IMG/VR virus record: IMGVR_UViG_3300026488_000009
Location: 1-33,533 of that record
From: a virus
Length of the DNA: 33,533 bases
Reading direction: 5' to 3' (one strand)
Position 1 is the stretch's first letter. Each line of letters starts with the position of its first letter. Shown here in pieces: positions 8,392-16,251 of the stretch. The position numbers and the translations under genes were made by a program. The notes beneath the pieces were generated by a model that searched no databases, was not told where the DNA came from, and saw only the letters and a list, made by a program, of their open reading frames with translations.

Positions 8392-8786
8392 AGCTCCTCC
8401 CACTCAGGAAAACCAAGGTTATTAACATCAACAAACTCACCAGCTAGTATTTTTTTCTTTGCCTGCCTGTAAACATCTTTAACCCTCTGAACCCAAGCGA
8501 CTCTAACTGCAACTTTGATTAACTGTTCCCAATGCTTTCGCTCAGCCTCAGGGAAAGCGTTGAGAACTTCATTAAGGGTCGTCTGTTTGTCCAAAAGCTG
8601 ATTGGCATACATCCCGCATTTTTTATAAATCTCATCACTTGTATATTTTGGGTTGATTAATAAAAGTGCTGCACCGTGGTATTCTTTGTCTGCTATATCA
8701 GACTGCTGTTTAATCCTTGGATATCTTTCAAGGATATAATCGGTCGTGATAGAGTCAAGGTTTGCTAACAAAACCCCCTTAATCAT
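8388..8786 (-). CDS. hypothetical protein in tail gene cluster
   Basis: A 132-residue, mostly helical soluble protein that I do not recognise. It has no signal peptide or membrane segment. It starts at the ATG of 8784-8786, overlapping the fibre stop, and ends overlapping the next start as ATGA, so it is translationally embedded in the structural operon. Placement directly after the fibre gene would suit a fibre chaperone or attachment protein, but nothing in the sequence proves this. Confidence 0.55.
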   Translation of the reverse strand: MIKGVLLANLDSITTDYILERYPRIKQQSDIADKEYHGAALLLINPKYTSDEIYKKCGMYANQLLDKQTTLNEVLNAFPEAERKHWEQLIKVAVRVAWVQRVKDVYRQAKKKILAGEFVDVNNLGFPEWEEL

Positions 8787-10902
8787 TTTTTACCTCCAGC
8801 CAGTCAACAATATGTAGAGGAGCGAACTTGCTTAAACTTAACGAAGCCACAGATGTCTGGGGCGTAAAATCGCTAATAGAGGGGGAAAAGTTGCTGATAG
8901 AATACTGGACTTCTTGAGCTTTAAAACCAACCATTTGAGTTATACTAAAACCGAATACACTTTGAGCCTGTCGTAGTTTTTTTAGTTTTAACAAACCAAC
9001 CGTTACTCTGTCGGCAGGGTCTCTTAGACTGCATGACATATAAAGATTGTCGTCATAAGAGTTAATTATTGATACACCGCACACCCACGAAACCCCAAAC
9101 CTATAAACCTCCTCTAATACTAAATCGGCACTCAATCTAGCGACAGCCCCATCTACCCTTGTAACAGCAAGGTAAACCTTGTTATTATGGGCATAAATAA
9201 CCTCTATACCAGGCGAAACATCATCCGCCGTTATCCTAACGCCCTTAAGGAGATTAAATTCTGTATCCAGTTTTAAAACCACTCCATTATCTTTTTCAGC
9301 AACATAGATATTATTACCATCGCAACTCATAAGGGCGTCATTATTAAACTTAACAGCCTTTAATAAAGAGAGATTCTCGTCAAACTTTAGTAATATTTTG
9401 CCAAAAAGAGCATAAATATTAACCCCGTCAGTCCCTAATGTATAGGTGTCTCCAGAAAGAGGAATCTTTACGCCTTTAATAAAATTCAGACTGCTGTCAA
9501 ACTTCAACAACACATGATAATTTTTTCTGTTAGAACTATCGTACCAATATGAACCAACATAGATATCCCCTCCTAAACAGGAAAAAATGTTGCTGACTTT
9601 TGAAAGATTTGTATCAAGAGATATCGTTTTAACAACGTTGCCGTCGTTATCCAGCTTTACTAAGTATTTGCCGTCTAAAGAGAGGATATAGCCATCATCT
9701 AAACCGATGCCAGATATACGGAAGCGGTTGTCATCAATCGCTAAACCCCACCTAAGATTTAAGGTGTGGTCAAACCCCATCAATATAGAAGAAGCAGTAT
9801 CAAGAGAAGCTCCTAAAAGAACCCCGCTACTGTTTAAACAACAGCTTGAATCATAGGCTTTAAATCTCTGCCTAAGCCGAATTATCTTATTATTACTCTG
9901 TTTCACCCTTCTTTTAAGAACCTGCCTGACTACCTCACTCCCAGAAACGACCTCAATGCTAATTAAAGCATTTAAATCCTCATCACTTTTTGGAAAAGTG
10001 ATAGAAAACCTCCCGTTTCCAACCTGCTCAACAACACCGCTAGAGCACTTTACGTTATAGCTGTCAACATTCTTATTGGCCGAAATAGTCAGCTCATAAG
10101 TTCGCCCACATTCTAAAATCTCCGAATTTAAAGCGAAATCGCACCTTAAAGGATTATCGCTAACAACGATTTGAACTTCCGTAGGTTCAGAGGTAAACCC
10201 ATCATCATTAACAGTATAACACTTAATTGTCAAAACATCGCCGTTAGAGGCATTAGTAGGGATCTCAAAGCTAACGCTATCCCCATAGGAAACAGAACCA
10301 TTTGGGAGTTCCCACTTGTAAGAAACACCGCCGATTGACTGTCCTCCTGTTGCATAAAGAACTACGGTTTCTCCTGCCTTCCCAGAGAAATTGCCGTAAA
10401 CAAACGGCTTTTTAACAAACCGAGAATTAAGCTCAATATGAGCATTTTTGTCGTGGTTATGAGCGTAAAGCTCCTCGCTGTCTATTCCATCGCTCTTAAT
10501 CGTTCCATCTGGATTATGAGCTACACTAAGAAAGTCCTTTAGATTAGAGGGAGAGAAACTAGGCTCAACAACTTTCTCGGCTTTAATTGTCCCATCTGGA
10601 TTAACTGAGGTAATCAGCAAATCGTTGAGGCTCAGGTCAGAAAAAGAAATCTCTACCTTTTCTCCCTTGATAGTTCCATCTGGATTAACTGCGACCTTAA
10701 GTAAATCCTCAAGCTTCAAGTCCGTATATTCAAATTTAACCTTACTTGCAAACGGATAATGAAAAACCCCATCGTAGTCAAAGCTCTTAAAAAGCTCATT
10801 AAAATTATCTACATACTGCTGATGTTCGGCATTATGTTCATTTGCACTTATAGTTTCTCCAGCCGTATATACAGTAAGCCTATTTATTTTCTTGCTCCCC
10901 AT
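8779..10902 (-). CDS. tail fibre / receptor-binding protein with triplicated repeat, Ig-like part and beta-propeller
   Basis: A 707-residue protein. Residues of about 50-145 hold three copies of a ~29-residue unit, each ending in NPDGTIK. Residues of about 170-330 look like two beta-sandwich Ig/PKD-type domains (GETVVLYATGGQSIGG and YKWELPNGS). About 350-640 contain repeated blades of the form LKFD-x(3)-L-x(2)-K, as in NHL/YVTN-type beta-propellers. The last 60 residues are Ser/Phe-rich. The N-terminal repeats would be the virion-proximal stalk and the propeller the host-contacting head. It begins with ATGA overlap to the tail stabilisation gene. Receptor unknown. Confidence 0.75.
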   Translation of the reverse strand: MGSKKINRLTVYTAGETISANEHNAEHQQYVDNFNELFKSFDYDGVFHYPFASKVKFEYTDLKLEDLLKVAVNPDGTIKGEKVEISFSDLSLNDLLITSVNPDGTIKAEKVVEPSFSPSNLKDFLSVAHNPDGTIKSDGIDSEELYAHNHDKNAHIELNSRFVKKPFVYGNFSGKAGETVVLYATGGQSIGGVSYKWELPNGSVSYGDSVSFEIPTNASNGDVLTIKCYTVNDDGFTSEPTEVQIVVSDNPLRCDFALNSEILECGRTYELTISANKNVDSYNVKCSSGVVEQVGNGRFSITFPKSDEDLNALISIEVVSGSEVVRQVLKRRVKQSNNKIIRLRQRFKAYDSSCCLNSSGVLLGASLDTASSILMGFDHTLNLRWGLAIDDNRFRISGIGLDDGYILSLDGKYLVKLDNDGNVVKTISLDTNLSKVSNIFSCLGGDIYVGSYWYDSSNRKNYHVLLKFDSSLNFIKGVKIPLSGDTYTLGTDGVNIYALFGKILLKFDENLSLLKAVKFNNDALMSCDGNNIYVAEKDNGVVLKLDTEFNLLKGVRITADDVSPGIEVIYAHNNKVYLAVTRVDGAVARLSADLVLEEVYRFGVSWVCGVSIINSYDDNLYMSCSLRDPADRVTVGLLKLKKLRQAQSVFGFSITQMVGFKAQEVQYSISNFSPSISDFTPQTSVASLSLSKFAPLHIVDWLEVKND

Positions 10903-12509
10903 CAGGAGACCTCCAGAGAAAAGGAATCCAGTACAAACCTGTCCTTTGATATAATGATAAAATAGATGTAGTCCCCGCCTATTAGTTGCCTCAAGGGTTT
11001 AAAGAACGCTGAAGGATTAGACCACTTATCAGAATCCCAAACAGCAAAACCGTACCTTGCAATTTTGGGTAAACTCAAAGTAGCAAGGTTATATCCCGTG
11101 CTCCTCTTGAACACAGACAAAAGTATTTCGGCATCGTCAATCCCTGCACCATAAAGGGAAAACCTCTTTAGTAAAACCCTTCTAAAACCTCCTGCATTAA
11201 TAACCTTTGTGCTCAGCTTGTAGTAAATATCCTTGCCGTTATCCGTGTTAACATCAGCAAACTTAAAGACTGCGTTCTCTCCCCCAAGGTAAACTTCATT
11301 TTCAACAACTAACGCAGAGGTTATCTTTTCATGAAAAGCCAAAGAAGTAAAAGCTCTCCTGGTAGGAGTAAAAGTAAACCCAGAATAACCAGCAAAACCG
11401 AAGATAACATTTGCTATTGGGATAGGAATAAGAACATAGTCGTTATCCTCTATTAAGAACTTCTGGTTAATTTGTATAGGCTTTATATCTCCGTATTCTA
11501 CTATTGTTTTAAGACTGTAAAGCTGAGAGCCGTCCAGAAAGTAAAGGTCTCCTAAAGCGCTAACTATTTCCCTGTTTTTTGCCGAAACTCCTTTAGCTAT
11601 CAAGCCAACAACAAAAGTCTCTTCAGAATTGCCAGATAGAGCATAGATTCCCCTATCTTTCCCTTCCTTAAAGACTATCAGTTTATCGTAGAGCTGAGCA
11701 ATCGCTGAAATATCACTCTCATCCTTTGAGGCAACCTTAATAAACCCCCAGCGTGAGGGGTCTCTTATCTCTGAATAGTAAAGGCTATCGCCCTTAGCAA
11801 GCCAAATTCTTTCCTGCCTAAACTCTATAAAATCAGCTTTAACATCTAGAACATCTGAACAGGAATAAATAATCCTAATCTCCGTTCCGTTATCAGGTGC
11901 AGTATCAAAGGTTAGATTAACAGCCCCAGTATCATAGGCAACAGTTCCAGACAAGGAAGTCCCAGAAATACCTCCTTGCCCATCATCAGTAGCCTCATAC
12001 TGCGTTCCTTGAATTGTGTATTTAACTTTCACGCTGTTAGAGCTAACCGGGACTTCAGAGGTGGAGTAAGAATACGATTTAGTAGCACCATCCCCAGTTC
12101 CGACTAGCTCGTCGTGGTAAAGAAAATCGTCAATAGTTCCAAAAGCAGAGCCGTCCCAATACTTTAGCTTTCCTCCGTCTGCAATCCAGAGCTTTCCGAG
12201 AGCAACCTGAAAATAGACATCTCCGCTCTCGTGCTCCCCGATTTCTGATAAGGAAGAGCCGTTCCACTTATAGACCTTTCCATCCTTGCAGGCTACATAA
12301 AAGTCGCTCTGAAACTTGGCGATTTCTACAACTTCGGCTGGAGTATCAAAGAGCTTAATAAATCCGGGTCTAGCGACTAACCTACCAGTATTAGAGACAT
12401 AAAAATTAACGCAGGACTGGAGCTCATTATCTCTAATGAGTGCTGGGTCTTGTGTGTTGTTAACTCCTCTCCAGTCTCCAAAAGTTATAACCCTTGCCCT
12501 CTTGTACAT
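10902..12509 (-). CDS. tail stabilisation / tail tubular-like protein
   Basis: A 535-residue beta-rich protein. The opening (GDWRGVNNTQDPALIRDNELQ, then a segment ending in RLVARPG) is typical of short-tailed-phage proteins that close the head-tail channel, such as P22 gp10-like and tail tubular B-like proteins. Short repeated blades with Tyr-Lys-Trp and Gly-Lys motifs follow. Residues of about 130-210 form an inserted module (GDGATKSYSYS ... DDGQGGISG ... GTVAYDTGAVNLTF) that is shared by many phage tail proteins. It sits between the connector and the fibre, as expected for a tail hub. Confidence 0.75.
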   Translation of the reverse strand: MYKRARVITFGDWRGVNNTQDPALIRDNELQSCVNFYVSNTGRLVARPGFIKLFDTPAEVVEIAKFQSDFYVACKDGKVYKWNGSSLSEIGEHESGDVYFQVALGKLWIADGGKLKYWDGSAFGTIDDFLYHDELVGTGDGATKSYSYSTSEVPVSSNSVKVKYTIQGTQYEATDDGQGGISGTSLSGTVAYDTGAVNLTFDTAPDNGTEIRIIYSCSDVLDVKADFIEFRQERIWLAKGDSLYYSEIRDPSRWGFIKVASKDESDISAIAQLYDKLIVFKEGKDRGIYALSGNSEETFVVGLIAKGVSAKNREIVSALGDLYFLDGSQLYSLKTIVEYGDIKPIQINQKFLIEDNDYVLIPIPIANVIFGFAGYSGFTFTPTRRAFTSLAFHEKITSALVVENEVYLGGENAVFKFADVNTDNGKDIYYKLSTKVINAGGFRRVLLKRFSLYGAGIDDAEILLSVFKRSTGYNLATLSLPKIARYGFAVWDSDKWSNPSAFFKPLRQLIGGDYIYFIIISKDRFVLDSFSLEVS

Positions 12510-13073
12510 CTAAGCCTCAAAGGGAAGATTAAGAGGTATCTCAGAAAAGCCGTATCTGCTTATGAGTTTTATTAGCTTCTGCTCAAAGAGTGCCGATAAG
12601 CTCTGCTCAACAGAAGTGTTAAACTCATTCCTGTTAAGTGCAAGAAAAGCAACCATTTCAATCAAAAGGTTGTTAAAGTAAGATGGAAGAACTAAGTCAT
12701 CGTCTAAGCTCTTATAGTGCTGGGGATAGGCATAATAAAGGAGAGTTAAGGGGCTAACTCCAGCTTCAATTTTATTTCCAATCAACTTATAGGTTAATTC
12801 TCCCTGCTTTATCTGAGCTGATGCTGGGACGGGCTTTAGCTTTTTGTCTTTCCAAAAGACCCCATCCTCTACAACAAAATCATCAGGTAAGGAATCCCCA
12901 GAATTAAGAGTAGCTGTTTTGAGAAATCGGCTGAACTGCTTGTTAATGCAGGTATCAGCTATGTAATCCTGAACTCTATTTAATATCCTCAAAAGCTCGT
13001 CGTCGCTGTATTCTATTTTCGCCGTATCATTTATCGTTTCCCTAACTTGAATTAAGACATCGGCTACTTTCAC
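12510..13073 (-). CDS. head-tail connector / tail tubular A-like protein
   Basis: A 187-residue helical protein. It opens with a motif typical of gp6-like connectors: a start of the form VADVLIQVRETINDT, then YSDDELLRILNRVQDYIADT, followed by a short beta part (GDSLPDDFV) and a final helical region. It probably forms the adaptor ring between portal and tail hub. The start is GTG (13071-13073) with AGAGG upstream, and the next gene follows directly. Assignment is from overall pattern and position. Confidence 0.65.
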   Translation of the reverse strand: MKVADVLIQVRETINDTAKIEYSDDELLRILNRVQDYIADTCINKQFSRFLKTATLNSGDSLPDDFVVEDGVFWKDKKLKPVPASAQIKQGELTYKLIGNKIEAGVSPLTLLYYAYPQHYKSLDDDLVLPSYFNNLLIEMVAFLALNRNEFNTSVEQSLSALFEQKLIKLISRYGFSEIPLNLPFEA

Positions 13074-13315
13074 TTTAACCTCTTTAAGGTTTTGGCAAGG
13101 CTAGCCCTTTTAAGAAGTAAAGGAGTAACTTTTATTCTCCTCTTTTCTCCATTAACGGTGTATTCTACGACGTCGCCTACTGCTGAGCTTAAAATCTTGT
13201 TCAGAAGAGCCATCGGTATCGGCTGATCTTCTGGTATCCCCAACTGCTTGTGAAGAGCTCCTTTCTTTATCTTTATCCTTTTGCTCCCCAATACTATCGT
13301 CTGATATTTTGCCAT
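13070..13315 (-). CDS. small basic head protein
   Basis: An 81-residue Lys/Arg-rich protein, not recognised. The ATG at 13313-13315 has a good GGAGG seven bases upstream. The gene begins inside the preceding reading frame (13152-13457) and shares 164 bases with it in another frame. Its stop overlaps the connector start. Position between capsid and connector suggests a minor head or head-completion protein. Confidence 0.6.
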   Translation of the reverse strand: MAKYQTIVLGSKRIKIKKGALHKQLGIPEDQPIPMALLNKILSSAVGDVVEYTVNGEKRRIKVTPLLLKRASLAKTLKRLK

Positions 13316-13457
13316 CTAACTCCTCCACAGGCTTAAAGCCGAGTTTAAGGAATTCGGAAACTAAAACTTCTGGGACATCTACGATTTCTTTACCTCTTGT
13401 GTTAACACCACAAACCATACTTGCAGAAGCTAGGTATTCAGGCTTTTTCATAAGCAT
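13152..13457 (-). CDS. small phage head-cluster protein with out-of-frame overlap
   Basis: A 101-residue protein that starts with ATG at 13455-13457, overlapping the upstream TAA. Its first ~48 residues (including EIVDVPEVLVSEFLKLGFKP) resemble small conserved phage head-region proteins. The remainder, rich in Ser, Asp, Lys and Arg, is encoded by the same DNA as the first two-thirds of the next gene. The N-terminal part is well supported; the C-terminal tail could be a passive by-product of the neighbour's frame. Confidence 0.6.
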   Translation of the reverse strand: MLMKKPEYLASASMVCGVNTRGKEIVDVPEVLVSEFLKLGFKPVEELDGKISDDSIGEQKDKDKERSSSQAVGDTRRSADTDGSSEQDFKLSSRRRRRIHR

Positions 13458-13744
13458 TACACATCCCCTTCAGAACAGCGAAATTGCGGATTCTCCCTTA
13501 AGAACTTCCTCAAAGCGTTATCGTCGTTCATTATCTCAAAAAACTTCTCAGGAGGAAGAGACATTAGGACATCTAAAGGGATAGAAGCCACTTTACGGGC
13601 TGTTTTCTTTTTAGAAAAACCTTTCCCTATAACCTTTTTCTCTTCGTAGTTATCCTTTACTGCATCCGTATAGTCAACCTTTTTAGCAAGGCGGAGCTCT
13701 CCGCTCCGCCTATCAAACTCAAGCAAAAAAGCCTTAATTCTCAT
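13457..13744 (-). CDS. small hypothetical head-cluster protein
   Basis: A 95-residue soluble protein, not recognised. It is lysine-rich in the first half and helical in the second (PLDVLMSLPPEKFFEIMND). The ATG is at 13742-13744. It is tightly packed between the 78-aa gene and the next small gene, with a TAATG junction downstream. Position suggests a minor virion or assembly protein. Confidence 0.55.
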   Translation of the reverse strand: MRIKAFLLEFDRRSGELRLAKKVDYTDAVKDNYEEKKVIGKGFSKKKTARKVASIPLDVLMSLPPEKFFEIMNDDNALRKFLRENPQFRCSEGDV

Positions 13745-13745
13745 A

Positions 13746-13982
13746 CTAACCGTCCATATCTATATAGTTCCACTTACCACCTGCATAGATATAAAGTCGC
13801 TTACCAGGAGTAGTAGAGTTCGTATCCTCAACGACTCTAATGTCAAAGTCGCTTTGTGGAGATGGAGGAGTATAAGAAGCAAAACCTCCCCCAAAATCCC
13901 CTGAGTCGTAAGCGATAAGCCCAGAGGCTATCGCATTAGGCTTCTTTTCTTTACTATTCTGAAAAACTAAATTGCCTCCCAT
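13746..13982 (-). CDS. small head decoration-like protein
   Basis: A 78-residue Gly/Ser-rich protein of beta character (KRLYIYAGGKWNYIDMDG at the C-terminus). It lies 11 bases after the capsid gene stop. Small beta proteins at this place are often capsid decoration proteins or short fibre-type domains; neither is proven here. The ATG is at 13980-13982 and follows a Shine-Dalgarno-like GGGAG. Confidence 0.5.
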   Translation of the reverse strand: MGGNLVFQNSKEKKPNAIASGLIAYDSGDFGGGFASYTPPSPQSDFDIRVVEDTNSTTPGKRLYIYAGGKWNYIDMDG

Positions 13983-13993
13983 TTTCTCCCTCT

Positions 13994-14866
13994 TTATCCG
14001 AGATTAATTATCCTTGCCTGAGCCTTCTCGGCCCTAACTTCAAGGGTTAGCTCTCCAACAACAACTTGTTCAAACCTATCGGCTGCTACTGGAATTTCCT
14101 TTTTCTTAAACGGCCTAAGATAGGCAATTTTTAGGTATTGCTTATCTAGAACAAACAGGTCTGTGTCGGGCATCCACCTATCAGCTACAACCCTAACCAT
14201 TCCGAAGTCGCTTTCGTAGATATCAACCCTAGCGACTAGCTTGTTCTCATCAGCTTCAATCGTTTTCATAGCACCAGCAGTAAAGCTGGAAATCTTCCTT
14301 TTGTTCTTACCAGAGACAACTACAACATTAGGGTCTCCTCCAGCTTCCCAGCTCTTCTGGATAGCGTCGTTGAGCATATCCTCAGTAAGAGCACTATTTC
14401 CAGCGTCAATAACATTAGTAGAAACAAATGCTGGGATTCCTCCCATCTTTCTAGCAGTAGAGCTGTCTCCCTCTACCGCTGAATTGTTCCTGATGATTGC
14501 ATATTCAACATCTCTACCTATCTCCTTAAGAGCTTTGGCCATCTGGTGAGCTAGCTCATCCTTAATGCCAGCCTTAAGGACAGCCTGCTGGGTTTCAGAA
14601 ACGCCGTAGCCCTGAGCGAAAATCTGAGTCCAGTTTCCTTTTCTAACTCTAGGTTGTGGAGCTTCTACGGTGTATTCTGAACCTTCAACAATAGCGTTAT
14701 CTTTCGGAGCTCTGAGCTCTTCCTCAAGCCACTCGTGGTAGGTAGATTTTGCGGTAGTTCTACCAAACATAGAGTAAAGAGGAGTTTTGTCCGGGCTAAT
14801 CATCGTAATAACATCGGATAAGTCCTCTCTATTTCCAACTGCTGTATAGGTTGTTTCGTAAGCCAT
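13994..14866 (-). CDS. major capsid protein (SU10-like, HK97 fold)
   Basis: A 290-residue protein whose N-terminus (NREDLSDVITMISPDKTPLY) is characteristic of the SU10-type major head proteins (DUF5309), a branch of the HK97 fold. Further family-like segments are EWLEEELRAP, the E-loop-like region before residue 110, and the closing RFEQVVVGELTLEVR. It has no N-terminal scaffold domain, consistent with the separate scaffold gene just upstream. The ATG (14864-14866) is preceded by TAGGAGGTAAA, as expected for a highly expressed gene. Confidence 0.9.
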   Translation of the reverse strand: MAYETTYTAVGNREDLSDVITMISPDKTPLYSMFGRTTAKSTYHEWLEEELRAPKDNAIVEGSEYTVEAPQPRVRKGNWTQIFAQGYGVSETQQAVLKAGIKDELAHQMAKALKEIGRDVEYAIIRNNSAVEGDSSTARKMGGIPAFVSTNVIDAGNSALTEDMLNDAIQKSWEAGGDPNVVVVSGKNKRKISSFTAGAMKTIEADENKLVARVDIYESDFGMVRVVADRWMPDTDLFVLDKQYLKIAYLRPFKKKEIPVAADRFEQVVVGELTLEVRAEKAQARIINLG

Positions 14867-14876
14867 CTTTTACCTC

Positions 14877-15905
14877 CTAAAGGAATTGTTTTAACATTTC
14901 TATTTTCTCCTCTTCAGGAGCGGTAGCAAAACGCCTTAGGTCAAACTGATTCTGTGCTTGAGCTTGGCCTTGACCTGAGGGCTCAACTTTTGGAGGTTGC
15001 GGTGCTTGTCTAGCTTGAGCTTGCGGTTGAGCTTGAGGCTGAGCTTTATTCAGGTTATACCATTCTCTTCTGCACTCATCCCAGAAAGAAAGAACGGTAT
15101 CTAGGTCTCCAGTCTGAAGAGCGTTAACTATCTTCATAGCCTCTTGGAAAGGCATCTGGGCCAACTTCTGCTGAGCGTAAACGTCAATCTCCTCAAAATG
15201 AGGTTCGGACTGCTTAACCTGAAGTATTTTATGTTGGACGGCCTGTTGGCTTGCTATCTGGTTCTGGATGTTCTGAAGAGCTAAATTGAACGCCGCTATG
15301 TGCTTGGGGTTAAACTCGTCAAACTCCTCCCCAAGCTCAGCTTCAACTATCCTCTTTGCTTGCTCAGTAATAACATCTAAAAAGTTCTGCTGTTGCTCAG
15401 GCTGTGCCATTTGGCTTACAACCTGGAATTTCTGAGCAAGCTCTGGGTGCTTTTGTGCCAAAGACACAAGCTCAGGGTCGTTCATAAACTCTTTAGCAAG
15501 CTCTGGATGGCTTAACGCCTTGTCCAGGAGCTTTTCAACAACCTTCCTTTCTTCTGCTAGAGCTTGTGTCTTACGGGTGTAATCAGCCTGCATTGACTTA
15601 TAGAAGGGCACAAGCTCTGGAGGAATGCGGTTAGGATCTAGCTTACCAATCCCTAACTGCTCAATTTCCTCCTTTGTGTAGTAGCGTTGCTCTTCCTGAG
15701 GCTCGTTCTGTTCGCTAGTCTCTTCAGCTTCGGGTTGCTCTCCGCCTTCGGAGAGTCCCAGAACCTCATCAGATACTACTAAATTGCCGTCATCGTCTAA
15801 AAACACTTCAGGCTTTTGTTCTACTTGCTCCGTTGTTTGTTCCTGCGTAGCGTTAGCGTCCTGGCTAACGGGTTGCTCCATCTGCTGGAGTCCCTGATTT
15901 TCCAT
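14877..15905 (-). CDS. capsid scaffolding protein
   Basis: A 342-residue, Glu/Gln-rich protein with an acidic disordered N-terminus, a helical middle (residues of about 75-290) and a Gln/Ala/Pro-repeat linker (PQAQPQAQ type) before a short C-terminal helix that ends in EKIEMLKQFL. This composition, the C-terminal helix and the position immediately before the capsid gene are those of a phage scaffolding protein that directs procapsid assembly. No protease domain was seen. An AGGAGG lies shortly before the ATG (15903-15905). Confidence 0.8.
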   Translation of the reverse strand: MENQGLQQMEQPVSQDANATQEQTTEQVEQKPEVFLDDDGNLVVSDEVLGLSEGGEQPEAEETSEQNEPQEEQRYYTKEEIEQLGIGKLDPNRIPPELVPFYKSMQADYTRKTQALAEERKVVEKLLDKALSHPELAKEFMNDPELVSLAQKHPELAQKFQVVSQMAQPEQQQNFLDVITEQAKRIVEAELGEEFDEFNPKHIAAFNLALQNIQNQIASQQAVQHKILQVKQSEPHFEEIDVYAQQKLAQMPFQEAMKIVNALQTGDLDTVLSFWDECRREWYNLNKAQPQAQPQAQARQAPQPPKVEPSGQGQAQAQNQFDLRRFATAPEEEKIEMLKQFL

Positions 15906-15951
15906 AACTTTCCTCCTTACTTTTCTGTTTTATAAAGAGTTTTCGCTCATT

Positions 15952-16251
15952 TCAACCGTCGCTAGGCGAATTTAATTCCTTCCTAAAGTGCTCCTTGAGC
16001 TCTTTTTCAGCCAATTTTCCGTTATTAATAACCCTGTTCAGGGCCGTTTCCAACCTCTGTAGGGCTCTGAGTTCCGAGAGTATCAGCTCCCACTTCTCCT
16101 TCGGACTCTCCGTCCACTCCTTGAACAGGGCCTCCTTGCATTCGTTGATAAGCTTCAAGAGCTCGTTCAAGCACGGCTCTAGGGCTTGCATCCTCTTGAA
16201 CTGCACCTGCAAGTGCTGGATTCTCTCCTCCAGCTTGCTGTAATACTCCAA
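15952..16251 (-). CDS. overprinted coiled-coil protein within the portal 3' end
   Basis: A 99-residue, strongly helical protein (leucine-rich heptads throughout, KLEERIQHLQVQFKRMQALE at the start). It begins at a TTG (16249-16251) with AAGGAGG and a five-base spacer directly upstream, inside the portal gene in another frame. The overlap with the portal is 227 bases, then it continues 73 bases past the portal stop. The portal product of this region is Gly/Pro/Glu-rich and looks disordered. A strong ribosome site and protein-like heptads argue for translation. It could be a small head assembly protein; this is inferred from location only. Confidence 0.55.
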   Translation of the reverse strand: MEYYSKLEERIQHLQVQFKRMQALEPCLNELLKLINECKEALFKEWTESPKEKWELILSELRALQRLETALNRVINNGKLAEKELKEHFRKELNSPSDG

